Positions 10,630 through 21,593 of a stretch of 64,000 nt of DNA are shown in pieces. A program made the translations under genes and the position numbers. This DNA comes from Ixodes scapularis. Taxonomy: Eukaryota; Arthropoda; Arachnida; Ixodida; Ixodidae. The DNA lies in assembly GCF_016920785.2 (NCBI RefSeq), contig NW_024609837.1, positions 46,564,745 through 46,628,744 on the forward strand. The letters run 5' to 3'. How positions within the stretch are numbered: the stretch's first letter is position 1; each line of letters begins with the position of its first letter. The notes below the pieces were generated by a model. That model saw only the letters and a list, made by a program, of their open reading frames with translations, was not told where the DNA came from and did no database searches.

Positions 10630-12655
10630 AAAAATAGCAGTGAATTAAAGGTGGTGAACATTCTGTTTCTTCGAGACTAAATAACGCATCGTCGTCTTGT
10701 GAGCATTTTGAGTGCACGCGCAGCCAGAGCATGCAGAGCTAAATAGAACGATCACATGATGGAGGCTGGGCGTTGGAAATATGCCCTGCCCGTCGCACCT
10801 TGGTAGTGACTATTAGCGACAAGACAATTGGCTGGCTCCCTCTTTCGGGTAATATTTATGACGTTGCAACCAGGATTATCAATTGCCAGCGACAATTTTG
10901 ATAGAGGCTGTTAAATGCACGCTGCAAGATTGGAGCCATTGCGTCCATCCACTTAAACCGTCAATGTTAGCGGTCTCCCCTTCCTACTATCTGAAGTGAT
11001 GAAAGTAAATACGAACACGCTGAAGACGTCATATTCGGCTCGTTTTAGCCAGCCGGCCAACCACAGTGACGGTTCGCGCACGTCGCTAATAGTCCATTAC
11101 AGTAAGGGGAATTTGGGCCGGCGCCATTTTTAGCGTTCGCTCGCATGGCGAGTTGCTCGCTCGCTTTCCAAAGCGACGACTGTTCTCGTGCTTGGCTAGG
11201 AGGACGTTGGCCTGCGGATTTGTTAACATATGAATGGTGTACAGCAAGTGTTCTTGTTGGTCAACACTCCGTTGTGCCGTCGCACGCGCACGACCATCCG
11301 AGAGGAGAAACTTGCCCGACGTGTGGGGCATAGACCCCGGAAAGTTCTCAGCGGCTGCGAAGAGCGCGAATTTTAGTTACTGCGTGCGTACGAGAAACGT
11401 CGTGGACGGATCACGAATCAGGCTCTGGGGCGGCAGTGAGAGCGGAAGTGATCGACCTAAAAGGCGTCCAAATCGTGTTCCGGAGGCGGCGCAGAAGAGA
11501 CAACGACGCCACAATAAAAGCAAATTGCTCTAGTGCAGAGCTGACGTTGCTGTGATCACACTTTAAGCGAAAAGCCTAAATGGAGTCGAATTTTTCTACC
11601 CCAGCCATTCGACGAGCTTTTCTCGCATATTGCTTGGGTTGGCTCTGTTGGACGTCTTCAAGTAATTTGAAGTGTCGGGGTTTTCTTTTTATAGTTTATG
11701 GGTTCTGTGTCGAGTGCCAAACATTGCTTCCAGTGCGCAAAAAAAAAAAAAGATTCTTAAATCGTGTGCCTACAAAAAAAAAAAAAAAAAAAAAACCGAA
11801 CAAAGTCAGAGGAGTTGCATTATGGTTAAATATGTCGGGTTCCTTGCATCCAAATATTTGTGAGCATAAGTGTCATTCTATACAGCAAATAATTGAACAG
11901 TCAGCGCAGATATCTCACCCGTAAAAAAAAAAAAAAAAAAGAAAATGACGAACTTCTTATAGATTATTAAAACATTAGAATTGTTTTATGCATACACAGT
12001 TGATCTAAGTTTTTTTTTTGTGTGTGTGTGTGCGTGTGCTTCGTGTACAGTGCGCGAGAATAAGCACATTTTCACGTTTTGTTTTTTCGGAGGACACTGT
12101 ATCTCCGCTTTTTGCAACATAAACCTCGCAATTTCTTCTTGCTACTAAAAGCGCATCACAGTGTGCGTCGTTCATTACTGCGTAAACTATTGCATATGAG
12201 CCAATTAATTTTCCTCATTAGGCGCTCTCAAAACCATCGTGCTGAGAATGGTAATCTAGAACATAATACGTAACCAGCGAAAGTAGCTTCATTACGGAAA
12301 CTAAGGGAATATTTTCCCCAGACGTATTTATGGCGGTTGTTTGTTAAAGCAAATTGTTTTTATATATGAAACGCGGGCCAAATCACCCCTGCGAAAACTA
12401 CGCATAGCGCAAAGAAAGGGCTGACGCAGCAGTAGTGTGTGCGATATGGCCAATTAAGCAAAATTATTACAGTTCGCTTAATTAAATATCTAATTATGTT
12501 TTAGTGAATCAAACTTTATATCACAATTTGAAAGATATGGTTTCAATTAGTAACTACCTGGGCTTCATTGAAAATTACTGAATCCACCACATTACAATGA
12601 TGTTAAGTACGCGCAGCATTTAATTCCGTTCTTAAAGAAATGCTCTATTCTGACA
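10630..12655. other. no certain gene; CpG-rich island at 11080-11540
   Basis: 11080-11540 is clearly more GC- and CpG-rich than its AT-rich flanks. It contains GCGCCATTTTTA (complement TAAAAATGGCGC, a YY1-like promoter motif) at about 11120, shortly before an ATGGCG at 11143. A short plus frame of 62 codons follows, and a different frame ends at 11533 next to ACAATAAAAGC. None of the translated sequence is recognisable. It could be a promoter or first exon of a host gene, or just another repeat. 11.73-11.95 kb holds three poly-A runs and 12.01 kb a short (GT)n. Confidence 0.35.
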
Positions 12656-12658
12656 TGT

Positions 12659-12945
12659 TTTTAGGTTTCGGTTTTTTATCGGAGCACATCTCCGCAATAT
12701 CACTCTCGCACCCGGTGGCAAAAATAACCTCGCCTACGTGAACCGCCGCGCATCCCACCTAGAAGGAACGAGATAAGAAAGCCTCCGGTCTGACACATGA
12801 GGTTTGCCTTTTTGACGTTGGTGCCAGTATTAAGACGATCCTTTAAGTGCGATGCGTGGCGGGTCACTCACGTTGCGGGCTTTGTCCACGTGGGGTGAAA
12901 TTGGTGTCCCGGGTATGCGCTCCCATTAGAAACCGAAACCTAAAA
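12659..12945. mobile_element. MITE-like element with ~40-bp inverted ends
   Basis: The left end TTTTAGGTTTCGGTTTTTTA is mirrored at the right by TAGAAACCGAAACCTAAAA. Similarity continues inward (TCGGAGCACAT on the left, ATGCGCTCCCA on the right) for about 40 bp, then becomes patchy. About 287 bp, no coding capacity. The AT-rich termini make the target duplication impossible to place with confidence. Confidence 0.7.
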
Positions 12946-13204
12946 CCGCGTTGAATGTAAGAAATATTTTAGAAACGCCGTAAAATTTAGTAGTTCCGGA
13001 AGATTCGCAGCAAGTTTCTAACTGAAACCGTAACTTTACAGTTAATACTTAAAATAAATTAGTAAAAGTAGTTAATTACCCGATTATACGGAACGCCGAT
13101 AATTCTCCCTATTTCGTACTTTGGCACAGACCACTACGGCATGAACCTTTTTTCTGTGCTCTGCGTAGTTTTCGCATGAGCGATATTGCCCGCATTTCCA
13201 AAAC
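12946..13204. other. no gene seen
   Basis: Short AT-rich interval between the MITE and the first LINE tail. Confidence 0.5.
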
Positions 13205-14462
13205 AATAATCAATCAATCGATCGATAAATCAGCGTTTATTATAGTCTCCAGGAACAACCGATAGGTTTTAGTGCTGGATGATTTAAAAAGACCAAAAAC
13301 ACTCACATACAAACAAACATACACACGAGTGCAGAAGTGGAACGTAGTCCAGCAGTCTGATAATAAAAATATTAACAAGTACGAAAGCCACTCAAATCAA
13401 CAAGAGAAATCAGAAGTTCAAAACAGACAGATCACAAGGCGTGAAAGCAAAACGTACTCACAAACATCAACCCTTCAACTGATCAGCCCGCTTCTTGCAA
13501 GAGGAAGTTTCAAACAGCGTTTCCGCACTTGCTCCCGCATGAGTTAAAAATATCAATTGTATCATACTAGCGATTATAACACTCAGCCGATCTTAGGATC
13601 GGGTTTAAATATCGAGCTATATAAAAAGATGATTCAAGCCGTGTAGGCACACGTGGAACTCTATGGCTCACTTCGGACAGGAGGCTGGCAGATTTAATCG
13701 AGCCGTGCAGGTTCTTAAAGAAAAACAACAAATCTGCTTTCACCCGACACTGGTGCAGGCTCAACAAGTTGACGAGTTGCGAGTTACACCCAACGTTTAA
13801 AAAAGGATCGCCTTTTTCAAGGTAACGATATTTAAGTAAATAAATAAATTTGTTTTGAACTCGCTCGACAGATAAACTGTTACTTTGGGAAATGCCGTTC
13901 TAAACAACCGAGGCGTACTCTAGCTGGGACCTAACTAAGGAACAGTAAAGAGTGAAAAAAGCGGACGGGCTTTTGAATTCCTTAGTTATTCGAGACGCGG
14001 CAGGTAACGTGCGCAAGGCCGATTGGACCACTCTGGTAACGTGAGGGTCAAATGTCAGGGTTGAATCAAAAACAAGTCCAAAGTCTCTCAGTTCATTTAC
14101 ACGCGACAGCAGTTCGCCATGATAACTATATAAAAAAAGTATATCATGGGTCTTGCAAGAATATGTCATTACTTCTGTTTTAGATTGCTTCAAACGGAGG
14201 CCATTGTCTAAACACCAATGACCGAAGGAATATGTGTCATTTTGAAGCGCGATGCAGCCCTCTAAGATCAATATTTTTTATAACGTTTTATATCATCAGC
14301 GTACTGAAGAAATGAAGAGTTTTATATAACTTGTGAGATATCGTTTACAGAAATATTAAAAAGGACGTGGCCCAAGACAGATCCCTGATGCACTCCATAG
14401 CTTGCCTTGGACATGGACGAGATAGTACTGTTGACGCGGACGTAGGCTTGCCTATCAGGCAC
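13205..14462 (-). pseudogene. CR1-type LINE, 5'-truncated copy (RT C-terminal half and 3' UTR)
   Basis: Minus-strand fragments at 14271-13900 and 13767-13567 encode the end of the same ORF2 as the neighbouring full-length copy (shared stretches: CLDNGLRLKQSK against CLDNDLRLNHSK; SPSAFFTLYCSLVRSQLEYAS; RVPRVPTRL). The frame is broken by stops and shifts between and around these pieces. The 3' UTR (TATTATAGTCTCCAGGAACA on the plus strand) and a (GATT)-like tail at 13205-13230 match the neighbour. The copy is truncated at its 5' side inside the RT domain, exactly where the (ATT)n tail of the full-length copy begins. It has lost the endonuclease and the RT catalytic region and is dead. Confidence 0.85.
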
Positions 14463-14463
14463 A

Positions 14464-14500
14464 TAATAATAATAATAATAATAATCATCAATCAATCATT
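14464..14500. repeat. (AAT)n(CAAT)n tail of the CR1 copy
   Basis: Plus-strand AATAATAAT... followed by CATCAATCAATCATTCAAT, the microsatellite 3' tail of the minus-strand LINE. It joins directly to the truncated end of the next copy. Confidence 0.85.
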
Positions 14501-14873
14501 CAATGTTTATTAAAGTGTCCAGGAACAACCAATCGGCACACTAAAAAAAAATGAGCAAAAACACACACATACAAACACGCATACGCACGAGTGCAGAAGG
14601 AGAACGTAGTTCTCCAGTCTGAGAATAAAAATATTAACAAGTATGAAAGACACTCAGATTAACAAGGGAAATCAAAAGCACAAAACAGAGACATCACCAG
14701 GTGTGAGAGCAAAAAGCAAATACTAAATCAGCGCTTCAACTGATCAGCCCTTTTCCTGCAAGAGGAAGATTTGAACAGCATTTCCGAACTTGCTCCCGCA
14801 TGAGTTAAAAATATCAGTTGTGTCAGAGTAGCGATTATAACACTCCGCCGATCTTTGGATCGGGTTTAAGTTG

Positions 14874-17378
14874 CTAAAATGTCGAGCTATATAAAAAAGA
14901 TGATTGGAGCCGTGTAGGCACACGTGGAACTCTGAGGCTCACTTCGGACAGAAGGCTGGGAGAGTTAATCGAGCCGTGCAGGGTCTTAAACAAAAACAAC
15001 AAATCTGCCTTCACCCGACGCTGCTGGAGGCTCAACAAGTTGACAAGTTGCGAGTTACACACACCGTTCAGACAAGGATCACCATTCTCAAAGTAACGAT
15101 ATTTAAAGATAGAAATAAATTTGTTTTGGACTCGCTCGACAGATGAACTGTTAGTTTTGGAAATGCCGTTCCGAACAGCCGAGGCGTACTCTAGCTGGGA
15201 TCTAACTAAGGAACAATACAGCGTAAAAAAAGCGGACGGGCTTTTGAACTCCTTCGTTATGCGAGACACGGCACCTAACGTGCGGAAGGCCGATTGAACC
15301 ACTTTGATGACGTGAGTGTCAAATCTCAAGGTTGAATCAAAGACAACTCCAAGGTCCCTCAGTTCACTTACACGTGACAGCAGTTCGCCATGATAACTAT
15401 ATGGAAAGAATATATCATGGGTCTTGCGAGAATATGTCATTATTTTTGTTTTAGAATGATTCAAACGGAGGTCATTGTCTAAACACCAACGACAGAAGGA
15501 ATATGCGTCATTCTGAAGCGCGATGCAATCCTCTAAGGTCGATATTTTTTTGTAAAGTTTTATATCATCAGCGTACTGCAGAAATGAAGAATTTAATATA
15601 ACTCGAGAGACATCATTTACAAAAATATTAAAAAGGAGGGGGCCCAAGACAGATCCCTGAGGCACTCCAGAGTTTGCCTTGTACAAGGACGAGGTAGTAT
15701 TGTTAACGCGGACGTAGGCTTGCCTATCAGACAAATAGCTTTTTAAAAAATTGTATACCGAACCACATACTTCGTACGAAGAAAGCTTGTATAAGAGGAT
15801 GTTGTGGTTGACTACGTCGAATGCCTTACTCAGGTCGAAATAAAAAACGTCAAGCTGACCTCTATTACAAACTACTTCAGAGGCAGCAGGCATAAAAGAT
15901 ACGAGATTGGTGGATGTCGATCTGCCGGACATGAAACCATGCTGATTAGGAATGACTATACTACGAAACTTGAAGGAGACAAATTGATGGATTACCATTT
16001 CAAAGAGTTTGGAAAAAGAAGAGAGAAGAGAAATCGGTCTGTAATTAAGAACATCACCACTATTTCCACATTTCAGGACCGGAACAACCACTGCCAGTTT
16101 CCAGTCGTCAGGGAATATCCCTGACGTCAAGGAGTTATTGAAAATTGTGCACAGTATAGGTGTAAGTAATTCATGATAAGCCTTAACAATTGCAGCGGGT
16201 ATCCCGTCATGACCTGCAGACAATGTGGGTTTCATTATCTTAATACATAGCCTAACACATTCCTCATCGACAACCACAGAACCTAATGAGTCGCCAAAAA
16301 CGTCCGAGTGAGGCAAAATAGATGAGGAACAGTTATTATTATTAATGTAAACTGACGCAAAGTGATCAGCAAACAACTCAGACATGCCCTTCGCACTGTC
16401 GCTATGCTGATTCAAGACGATTTCGGACTCAATATTCTTCCCCAAGCGCGATTTAGCGCACCTCCAAAATTTCTTGGGATTTTTAACAAGATCTGATTCC
16501 ACCGAGTCAGAATGCGCCTGGCGATCACGGTTTAAAATTTTCTTACATCGCTTTCTGCAAATTTTAAATTCAACTTCCCACTTTGGAAGACCACTTTTCT
16601 TAAACCTCCTGTGCAAAAAATCTTTCCGTTTTAAAAGCGTTCTGAGTTCACGAGAGAACCAGATAGGGAAGCGAGATTTTTTAGACGTTTTAAGAGGGAT
16701 ATACATGTCCATAGCCTCCTGAACAACAGTTGTGAGAAGATATACTTGGCCCTTGATATCAGACGACTCCAGGATAGAAGCCCAGTCAACACCCGAAAGA
16801 TGGTGATACATTCCAGTGTAGTCCCCCGCTGAATACTTATATGATGTGTGTGGGGAAGGACCATTAGAGGGACTGAGGATCGGAGGATCAAAAACAGAAA
16901 GAACTACATCAATAGCAGGGTGATAGCTATCCTCAGGAACCATAGAAAGTTCACTTCGAGCCACACGTACACCGTCCGTGTTTGAAAAGCATAAATCTAA
17001 AGCATTACCTTGGTCGTTTAGAATGTTATTGTGCTGCCTAAGATCTAAAAAGGAAGTAAAGTTGAAGAGATAGTTCCACTTTTGTTTACAATAAAAGTTG
17101 CCAGTAAGGACATTGAATTGTGTCCAGTTAATCCCTGGAGGGTTAAAATCCCCCAAGATTAAGATATTGCTCCCCTGTGAATCATTAATAGTATTTTTAA
17201 TGTCAGCAAGACATCTTTGGAAATGATCTGGTGTCGTCTGAGGAGGAAGGTAAAACAGACCTATTAAAATACGTTCTCTGCTAGAACACTCAATTTCAAC
17301 CCACAGAGACTCAGGAAATCTCTCCAGATCCTCACGTCTTCGTGAACTATATTGTTTGTTAACCGCGACGAATGCGGA
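14874..17378 (-). pseudogene. CR1 ORF2, 3' part: endonuclease C-terminal half + reverse transcriptase
   Basis: This encodes the APE-type endonuclease and reverse transcriptase that nick the target and copy the RNA into it. The first ~120 residues show the endonuclease core (LFYLPPQT, ILILGDFNPPGINW). The usual SDH motif reads SYHPAIDVV, so a catalytic Asp appears lost. RT motifs follow in order: YRPISLLSSFSKLFE, FYFDLSKAFDVVNH, SGVPQGSVLGPLLFN and LQYADDIKLY with both catalytic Asp present, then a thumb-like C-terminus ending RLQSSF. The frame is open to the stop at 14874. Its 5' end is set by an insertion, not by a start codon. Removing the insert and about 8 bp of duplication restores one frame (…GGGVYASAFVAVN…) with the upstream piece. 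Confidence 0.9.
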
Positions 17379-18648
17379 GGGCAAGTTCGTCTGCTTCTTG
17401 CGCAGGGGGTAGCAGTGACGTCAGAACGCCGAGCCCTGATTGGCTGATCGCGACCCCCTATCTGAGCGTCGTCTGCTCCTTTGCAATGTCGTGTGCTCGC
17501 AACGTCGTCTGCGCCTGTCTTACCTTTCCTGCGGCTTTCGGAACTGCAGAGGCCAGATTCACAAAACGATCTTACGCCAAAAATGTGCGTAAGACATAAC
17601 TTAATAACAAATTCGTATTCACGAAACGAAATTTTCGTAAGTTTTGCGCAGATTACGACTAAATCCTACGACAGCTCCGAAGCTGTCTTACGCACTTCTT
17701 ACGATGAAATCAGCATGGCCGACAGCGTCGCCGTCGCAACGACGCACGGACGTTTATTTTTCTACGTGCGCTTCTCACGCGTCCCCACTTCAAGCAGCAA
17801 GAAAAAAGTAAAAAGTACTTGAAACAGACCACGACGAACAAGAACGCTGGATCCACAAACACCCGGGAAAAGCTCCAACGGCCACGATTCCACCGAACGC
17901 GACCAAGCGAGCACGGCAGTTAGGCCTAGCAGGCACTCCGCGACTCGGCGACCGTCTGCCCACGACCGGCTGGTGTGCTGAATGGAATATGCCCGCGCGA
18001 CCCTTATGAACCCTTCCCGTATTATACTTTGATCGCTGACCTCAGTTTTAGATTAAAGGGTCAATTTCTTCCTCTTGTTATCTCCTTGTTTCCCGAGGCA
18101 ACGGTGACTCGCCGGTGAGAAAGCGGTGAGTCTCCAACAGACGCAGGAAAGGTAAAGCAGCCTTCGCTTTGACTAGCAGGCGTAAAGCAGACGACGTTAA
18201 CTGTGCCAACCCGCCGACGCCGTTAAAGAGTGAGGGGTCTCGCCGCACACGAAAGGAGGGAAAAAGTATTTGGGAGGGAACTTGTGGACACTAACCCGCT
18301 CCACTCTCGGTTCTTAGCAAACAAACCTCGGCGCCTCGGGACCTCGCCAGTGAGTCCTTTGACTTCCCTCCTTGATGAGCGTGTGGTAGTTGTTAGACAA
18401 AAACAACGTACCGCTCGAGTTATTTCTTCTGCCCTCTCTGAAAGGCGAAGTCGAGCCCGCTCGTAAAGACCTGCACTTCCGAAAGTCGCAGGGAAGGTAA
18501 GACAGACGCAGACGACGTTGCGAGCAGACGACGTTGCAAAGGAGCAGACGACGCTCAGATAGGGGGTCGCGATCAGCCAATCAGGGCTCGGCGTTCTGAC
18601 GTCACCGCTACTTCCTTTCTCATGCGCAGAAGACGAAAATGAGCCCAC
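17379..18648. mobile_element. terminal-inverted-repeat element (~1.27 kb) inserted in the LINE endonuclease
   Basis: Ends are long inverted repeats of about 165 bp: 17379-17545 and 18470-18648. They share GTGACGTCAGAACGCCGAGC, CTGATTGGCTGATCGCGACC and CAACGTCGTCTGCG. The outermost bases are less well conserved (GGGCAAGTTCGTC left, GGGCTCATTTTCGTC right). Flanks TGCGGAGG and TTGCGAGG are compatible with a diverged 8-bp target duplication, as in hAT or P-type elements. The interior (17546-18469) has no recognisable transposase. 17552-17720 carries CTTACG/CGTAAG repeats that may be a second, smaller element. Non-autonomous. Confidence 0.8.
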
Positions 18649-18879
18649 TTGCGAGGCGTATACACCGCCTCCTACTCGGCCCCGGGAAGAGAAATCACGA
18701 TCATGACGGTAGACATCAAAACAAGGCGGAAAGTAGTCGGAGGAACTAACACTAGGACATAACCAACTTTCCGTTAAGCAAACAATTGAGTAATTAGATA
18801 GAGTAATGTTGGCCAAGAAACATTCAGCTTTCGTCCGCAGGCCACGGACATTCTGGTAAAACAAATCGACGTTACTCAT
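18649..18879 (-). pseudogene. CR1 ORF2, 5' part: endonuclease N-terminus
   Basis: The ORF2 start is placed at ATG 18879-18877, because the endonuclease begins there (MSNVDLFYQNVRGLRTKAE, then CLTESWLCP and RHDRDFSSRGRVGGGV). This ATG overlaps the ORF1 stop by 8 nt as ATGAGTAA, a spacing typical of termination-reinitiation. The conserved Glu of the endonuclease is present in LTESW. The reading frame runs into the inserted element at 18648 and continues in foreign sequence, so the enzyme is split from its C-terminal half at 17378. An open frame extends upstream to 19005, but that part is ORF1 read in another frame. Confidence 0.85.
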
Positions 18880-20020
18880 CCTTGTATTTAGTGTTGGGCT
18901 TGTGGGCTTCTTCAGACGAGTGAAGGAGTTCTTGACGAAGAGCGCCTCTGAAAGGTTTAAAAAGACAATCCTTCGGCCACAAAGCAGGGTCAGAGAGTTT
19001 CTCAAAATCTTCGGCAGCTACAGAGACGTGAAAAGAGGCGTAAGTGTTGTAGCGAGTCTTCAGTCGGTGGCACTTCAAGTTTTCCACATCGAGGGAACAC
19101 AGATGCCCAACGACGTCAGTAGAGGTGGTGACCGGATCCAGCTTGGTCACAAACAATTCCCTCCGGCGGGAAGATGAGGGGGCAACGCTCAGCTTGCACG
19201 CCACGGACGCTCCGGCTTGCGCGGGGATTCGAGTCTTCGGGCTGACCCGATTGGGCTTCACAGGAAGTGGATCATCTACCGACGCCTCGCTCACCAGCGC
19301 AGAGACCGGTGCCTGCGGGCTCATGGGGTTCGGCTTACCAGGCAGCGCATCATCTTTCGTCGTCCCGTCTGCTGGTGCACCTGCAGGCTTTGCAGAGAGA
19401 GCTGAGGCAGGAGGGAAGCGCAGGGCTGCAGCAAATGTCTTTCCTCCACAGGGCCCTGCCTGAACTTCAACATCAGTTCTTGCACGCTTACCAAGCACAT
19501 CGCGTAAGCTGCGAACTTCCGCCCGGAGACAGGCGATGGAGCCTGCCTGGAGCTCCGCCTGCTGTCTCTGCTCACGACGGAGACGCGCGTTGTCTTCACT
19601 GAGGGAAGCAACCTCCTCGGCGAGGAAAGAAATTCCTTCCAACGCGTCGAGGAGAAGGGACCGAAGGGACTGAAGGCTGGCGTCCCCACGTGCGTCGAGG
19701 CCATCGGGAGAGGAGGCAGGCAGCGTCGCCGGACGAGTAGGGGAGGCCGATGGCGGAGGAGGAGAGCGGGCGAACTGGTCGTCGGGGTCACCGGAGACCA
19801 CGCCGCTGACGTTAGGCCAAGCTCCACCGTTGATCTTGGCACAGCTTTGGCAGACAAATGAGCTCACCTCACGTTGAAGAAATGTGGGTTCGGTCTCCGG
19901 AAAGCATACGCACTTCGTATGCGCGAGAAGTTGGCACTCAGTGCAGCGAAGAAATCTTTGTCGTCCGTAAAAACAGCGAGAGCAAATCAGACATGCATCC
20001 TTGCTGGGCTATTTATTCAT
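18872..20020 (-). pseudogene. CR1 ORF1: PHD-like finger, coiled coil, RNA-binding-like domain
   Basis: ORF1 makes the RNA-binding chaperone of the element. The frame extends upstream of the first intact ATG (19867). 19993-19840 encodes paired cysteines in the order CLICSRC, RCTEC, HTKC, CQSC, a C4HC3 PHD-like pattern known from CR1 ORF1 proteins. The likely original ATG is 20020-20018, but codon 4 is TAG (ATGAATAAATAG), a single nonsense change. Around residues 60-130 of the 19867 frame lies a leucine-rich coiled coil (LDALEGISFLAEEVASL, then further heptads). The last ~95 residues (ELFVTKLDPVTTSTDV, SFHVSVAAEDFEKL, LWPKDCLFKPFRG) match the C-terminal domain of related LINE ORF1s. Translation from 19867 would lack the finger. 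Confidence 0.8.
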
Positions 20021-20050
20021 GAAAGAAGCATTACCAAGTTCAGCTTCGGT

Positions 20051-20068
20051 AATAATAATAATAATAAT

Positions 20069-20111
<43 letters not shown>

Positions 20112-20640
20112 GTTTATTATAGTGCCCAGGAACAACCTTTCGGTCTTGGTACTGGCCCACTGTATGAAAATGAATACATAAAACACACAAATACAGAAGA
20201 GCAATGCACTTAACAGAAACTGAATATAACCATACACGACATACACTGAGCTGAATGATAACGAAATACAATTTATATGTCTTGTTGACAATGAAGAGGA
20301 ATTGCAGTAATGTAAAAAGTTTGAGACGCACTCAAAGCAAATACTATACGAAGCAGTAGCACAAGGACAGACCCAACAATGTCTGTGCTCTCCGGACGCA
20401 GGCACAGTAATGACTAGGGTCCATGAAGGGCACGGATATCGAAGACCAATCTGCTATGGCCATCATGAAGTGTATGACGGAAATCGCAGTGACCGTAACT
20501 GGCGCAGAAAGTAGCTGAAACTGTCTGAAGTTCAGAAACTAGCTCAACAAGACAGCACATTGATTTGAACGTCAAGCGGATACGATACTATGGTCGCGCA
20601 TGTAGCCTGTCCAGATTCTAAAAAAACGATATTGGGAACG
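20051..20640 (-). mobile_element. third CR1-like 3' end (truncated copy or related SINE)
   Basis: 20051-20110 is a long tail, (AAT)n followed by about ten CAAT units, joined directly to the 5' end of the full-length CR1. Behind it TGTTTATTATAGTGCCCAGG and AACAACCTTTCGG match the 3' UTR of the other two copies. Further in, the sequence diverges and I recognise no ORF2 coding, so the right limit is approximate. It is either a 5'-truncated copy of a sister subfamily or a SINE sharing the LINE tail. Confidence 0.65.
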
Positions 20641-21503
20641 AAATGACTTTATGTGGTATTTTATAACTTCTTTACTGAAACACTCCGGATCAATAATTTA
20701 CGACTGAGAGGAGAGAAGGTCAATGTCGATCAGTATGTTTCGTGGGCACATTTTGTGTCACAATATGGAACTAAAGGTAGAATTGAGATATGTGACAAGC
20801 GCATCTCAAGGCCTGTCCAAACAGGAGTCTTCAAAACATGCGACGTGACACAACTCCGCCACATGGTGTGAGCCGGTCCGCTTTCGTCCCCTCCCCCTTT
20901 TATTTATATTTATTTTCTTTTTGCCGTGGGGAAAGGTTTTTTTCGCTTCCGCCCTGGACTGAGACCTGGCGCGTGGGTTCGGACAGCCGCTTACATGCTC
21001 TGTTCGCTATCATGGCCTGCGCTGTTTTTCATGTCGGAGCTTCCCGAAAACCCCACTAACAAATAAAGAAAATATTGTTTTTGTTAGTGCTTCTCTTTTT
21101 AGGTAGTAGTTTAGAAGCTTTTCGTCTAAACCAACCAAATGTATCACTGTGTGTGCATATGTCGTAGTTTGAAAGCATTGTACTATTTTTCCGACCTCAA
21201 GCACTCTGGATTTTTTTCCCTATCTAAACCGGAAAGTGGTTGTGCTTTGTAGGTGGCATCACTTTGTTTTGTGATGCGGGTGACGGTTGTGCTTGCGAAT
21301 TCGAAAAAAAAAGTATTTTCGGTGGTAATTTGGTTGTTGCGGTTATGTATGTAAGGAGTTTGGTTGAATAACATTATTAGCTTAGTTTGAGACGCTGTCT
21401 GTGCCTGTTGCTTTCTGTTTACTGTAAACAAATTCCTTCTTCTGCATGGTAAACTTCCACCAGCTCTCCTGCGCACTAACCTTAATTTCGTTAACCATAC
21501 CCT
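20641..21503. other. no gene seen
   Basis: No recognisable protein or repeat end. Confidence 0.5.
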
Positions 21504-21593
21504 ATGTCCACCGGAAATGTTTGTTTAATCTTTCTTGAAAAGGCCCAGCAGGGAGTCTTGGGGAAAGATCAAACAAACATTTCTGGTGGACAT
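21504..21593. repeat. 90-nt near-perfect hairpin
   Basis: Arm ATGTCCACCGGAAATGTTTG (continuing TTTAATCTTTC) pairs with GGAAAGATCAAACAAACATT (continuing TCTGGTGGACAT). That is about 31 bp with two mismatches, separated by a loop of roughly 28 nt. It is either a very small foldback element or a transcribed hairpin of pre-miRNA size. Sequence alone does not decide. Confidence 0.75.

Larger units (their letters stand above)
14463..20050 (-). mobile_element. near full-length CR1-type non-LTR retrotransposon with an internal insertion
   Basis: This is one LINE from its 5' end at about 20050 to an (ATT)n/(GATT)n tail at 14464-14500. It holds ORF1 (20020-18872), ORF2 (18879-14874, split by an insertion at 17379-18648) and a ~370-bp 3' UTR. 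A microsatellite tail instead of poly-A, plus a PHD-like finger in ORF1, fits the CR1-like groups of non-LTR elements (established for CR1 ORF1 proteins). The reverse transcriptase frame is open for more than 830 codons, so decay is light compared with other LINEs in the window. Without the insertion the element is about 4.3 kb. Confidence 0.85.

Noticed and set aside
18223..18600. Extension of the LINE endonuclease frame beyond 18648
   Set aside because: This part is translated from the inserted TIR element, not from the LINE.
20051..20110. CRISPR-like regular repeats (CAAT)n
   Set aside because: Perfect tetranucleotide repeats without spacers in a eukaryotic LINE tail; there is no CRISPR array in this window.
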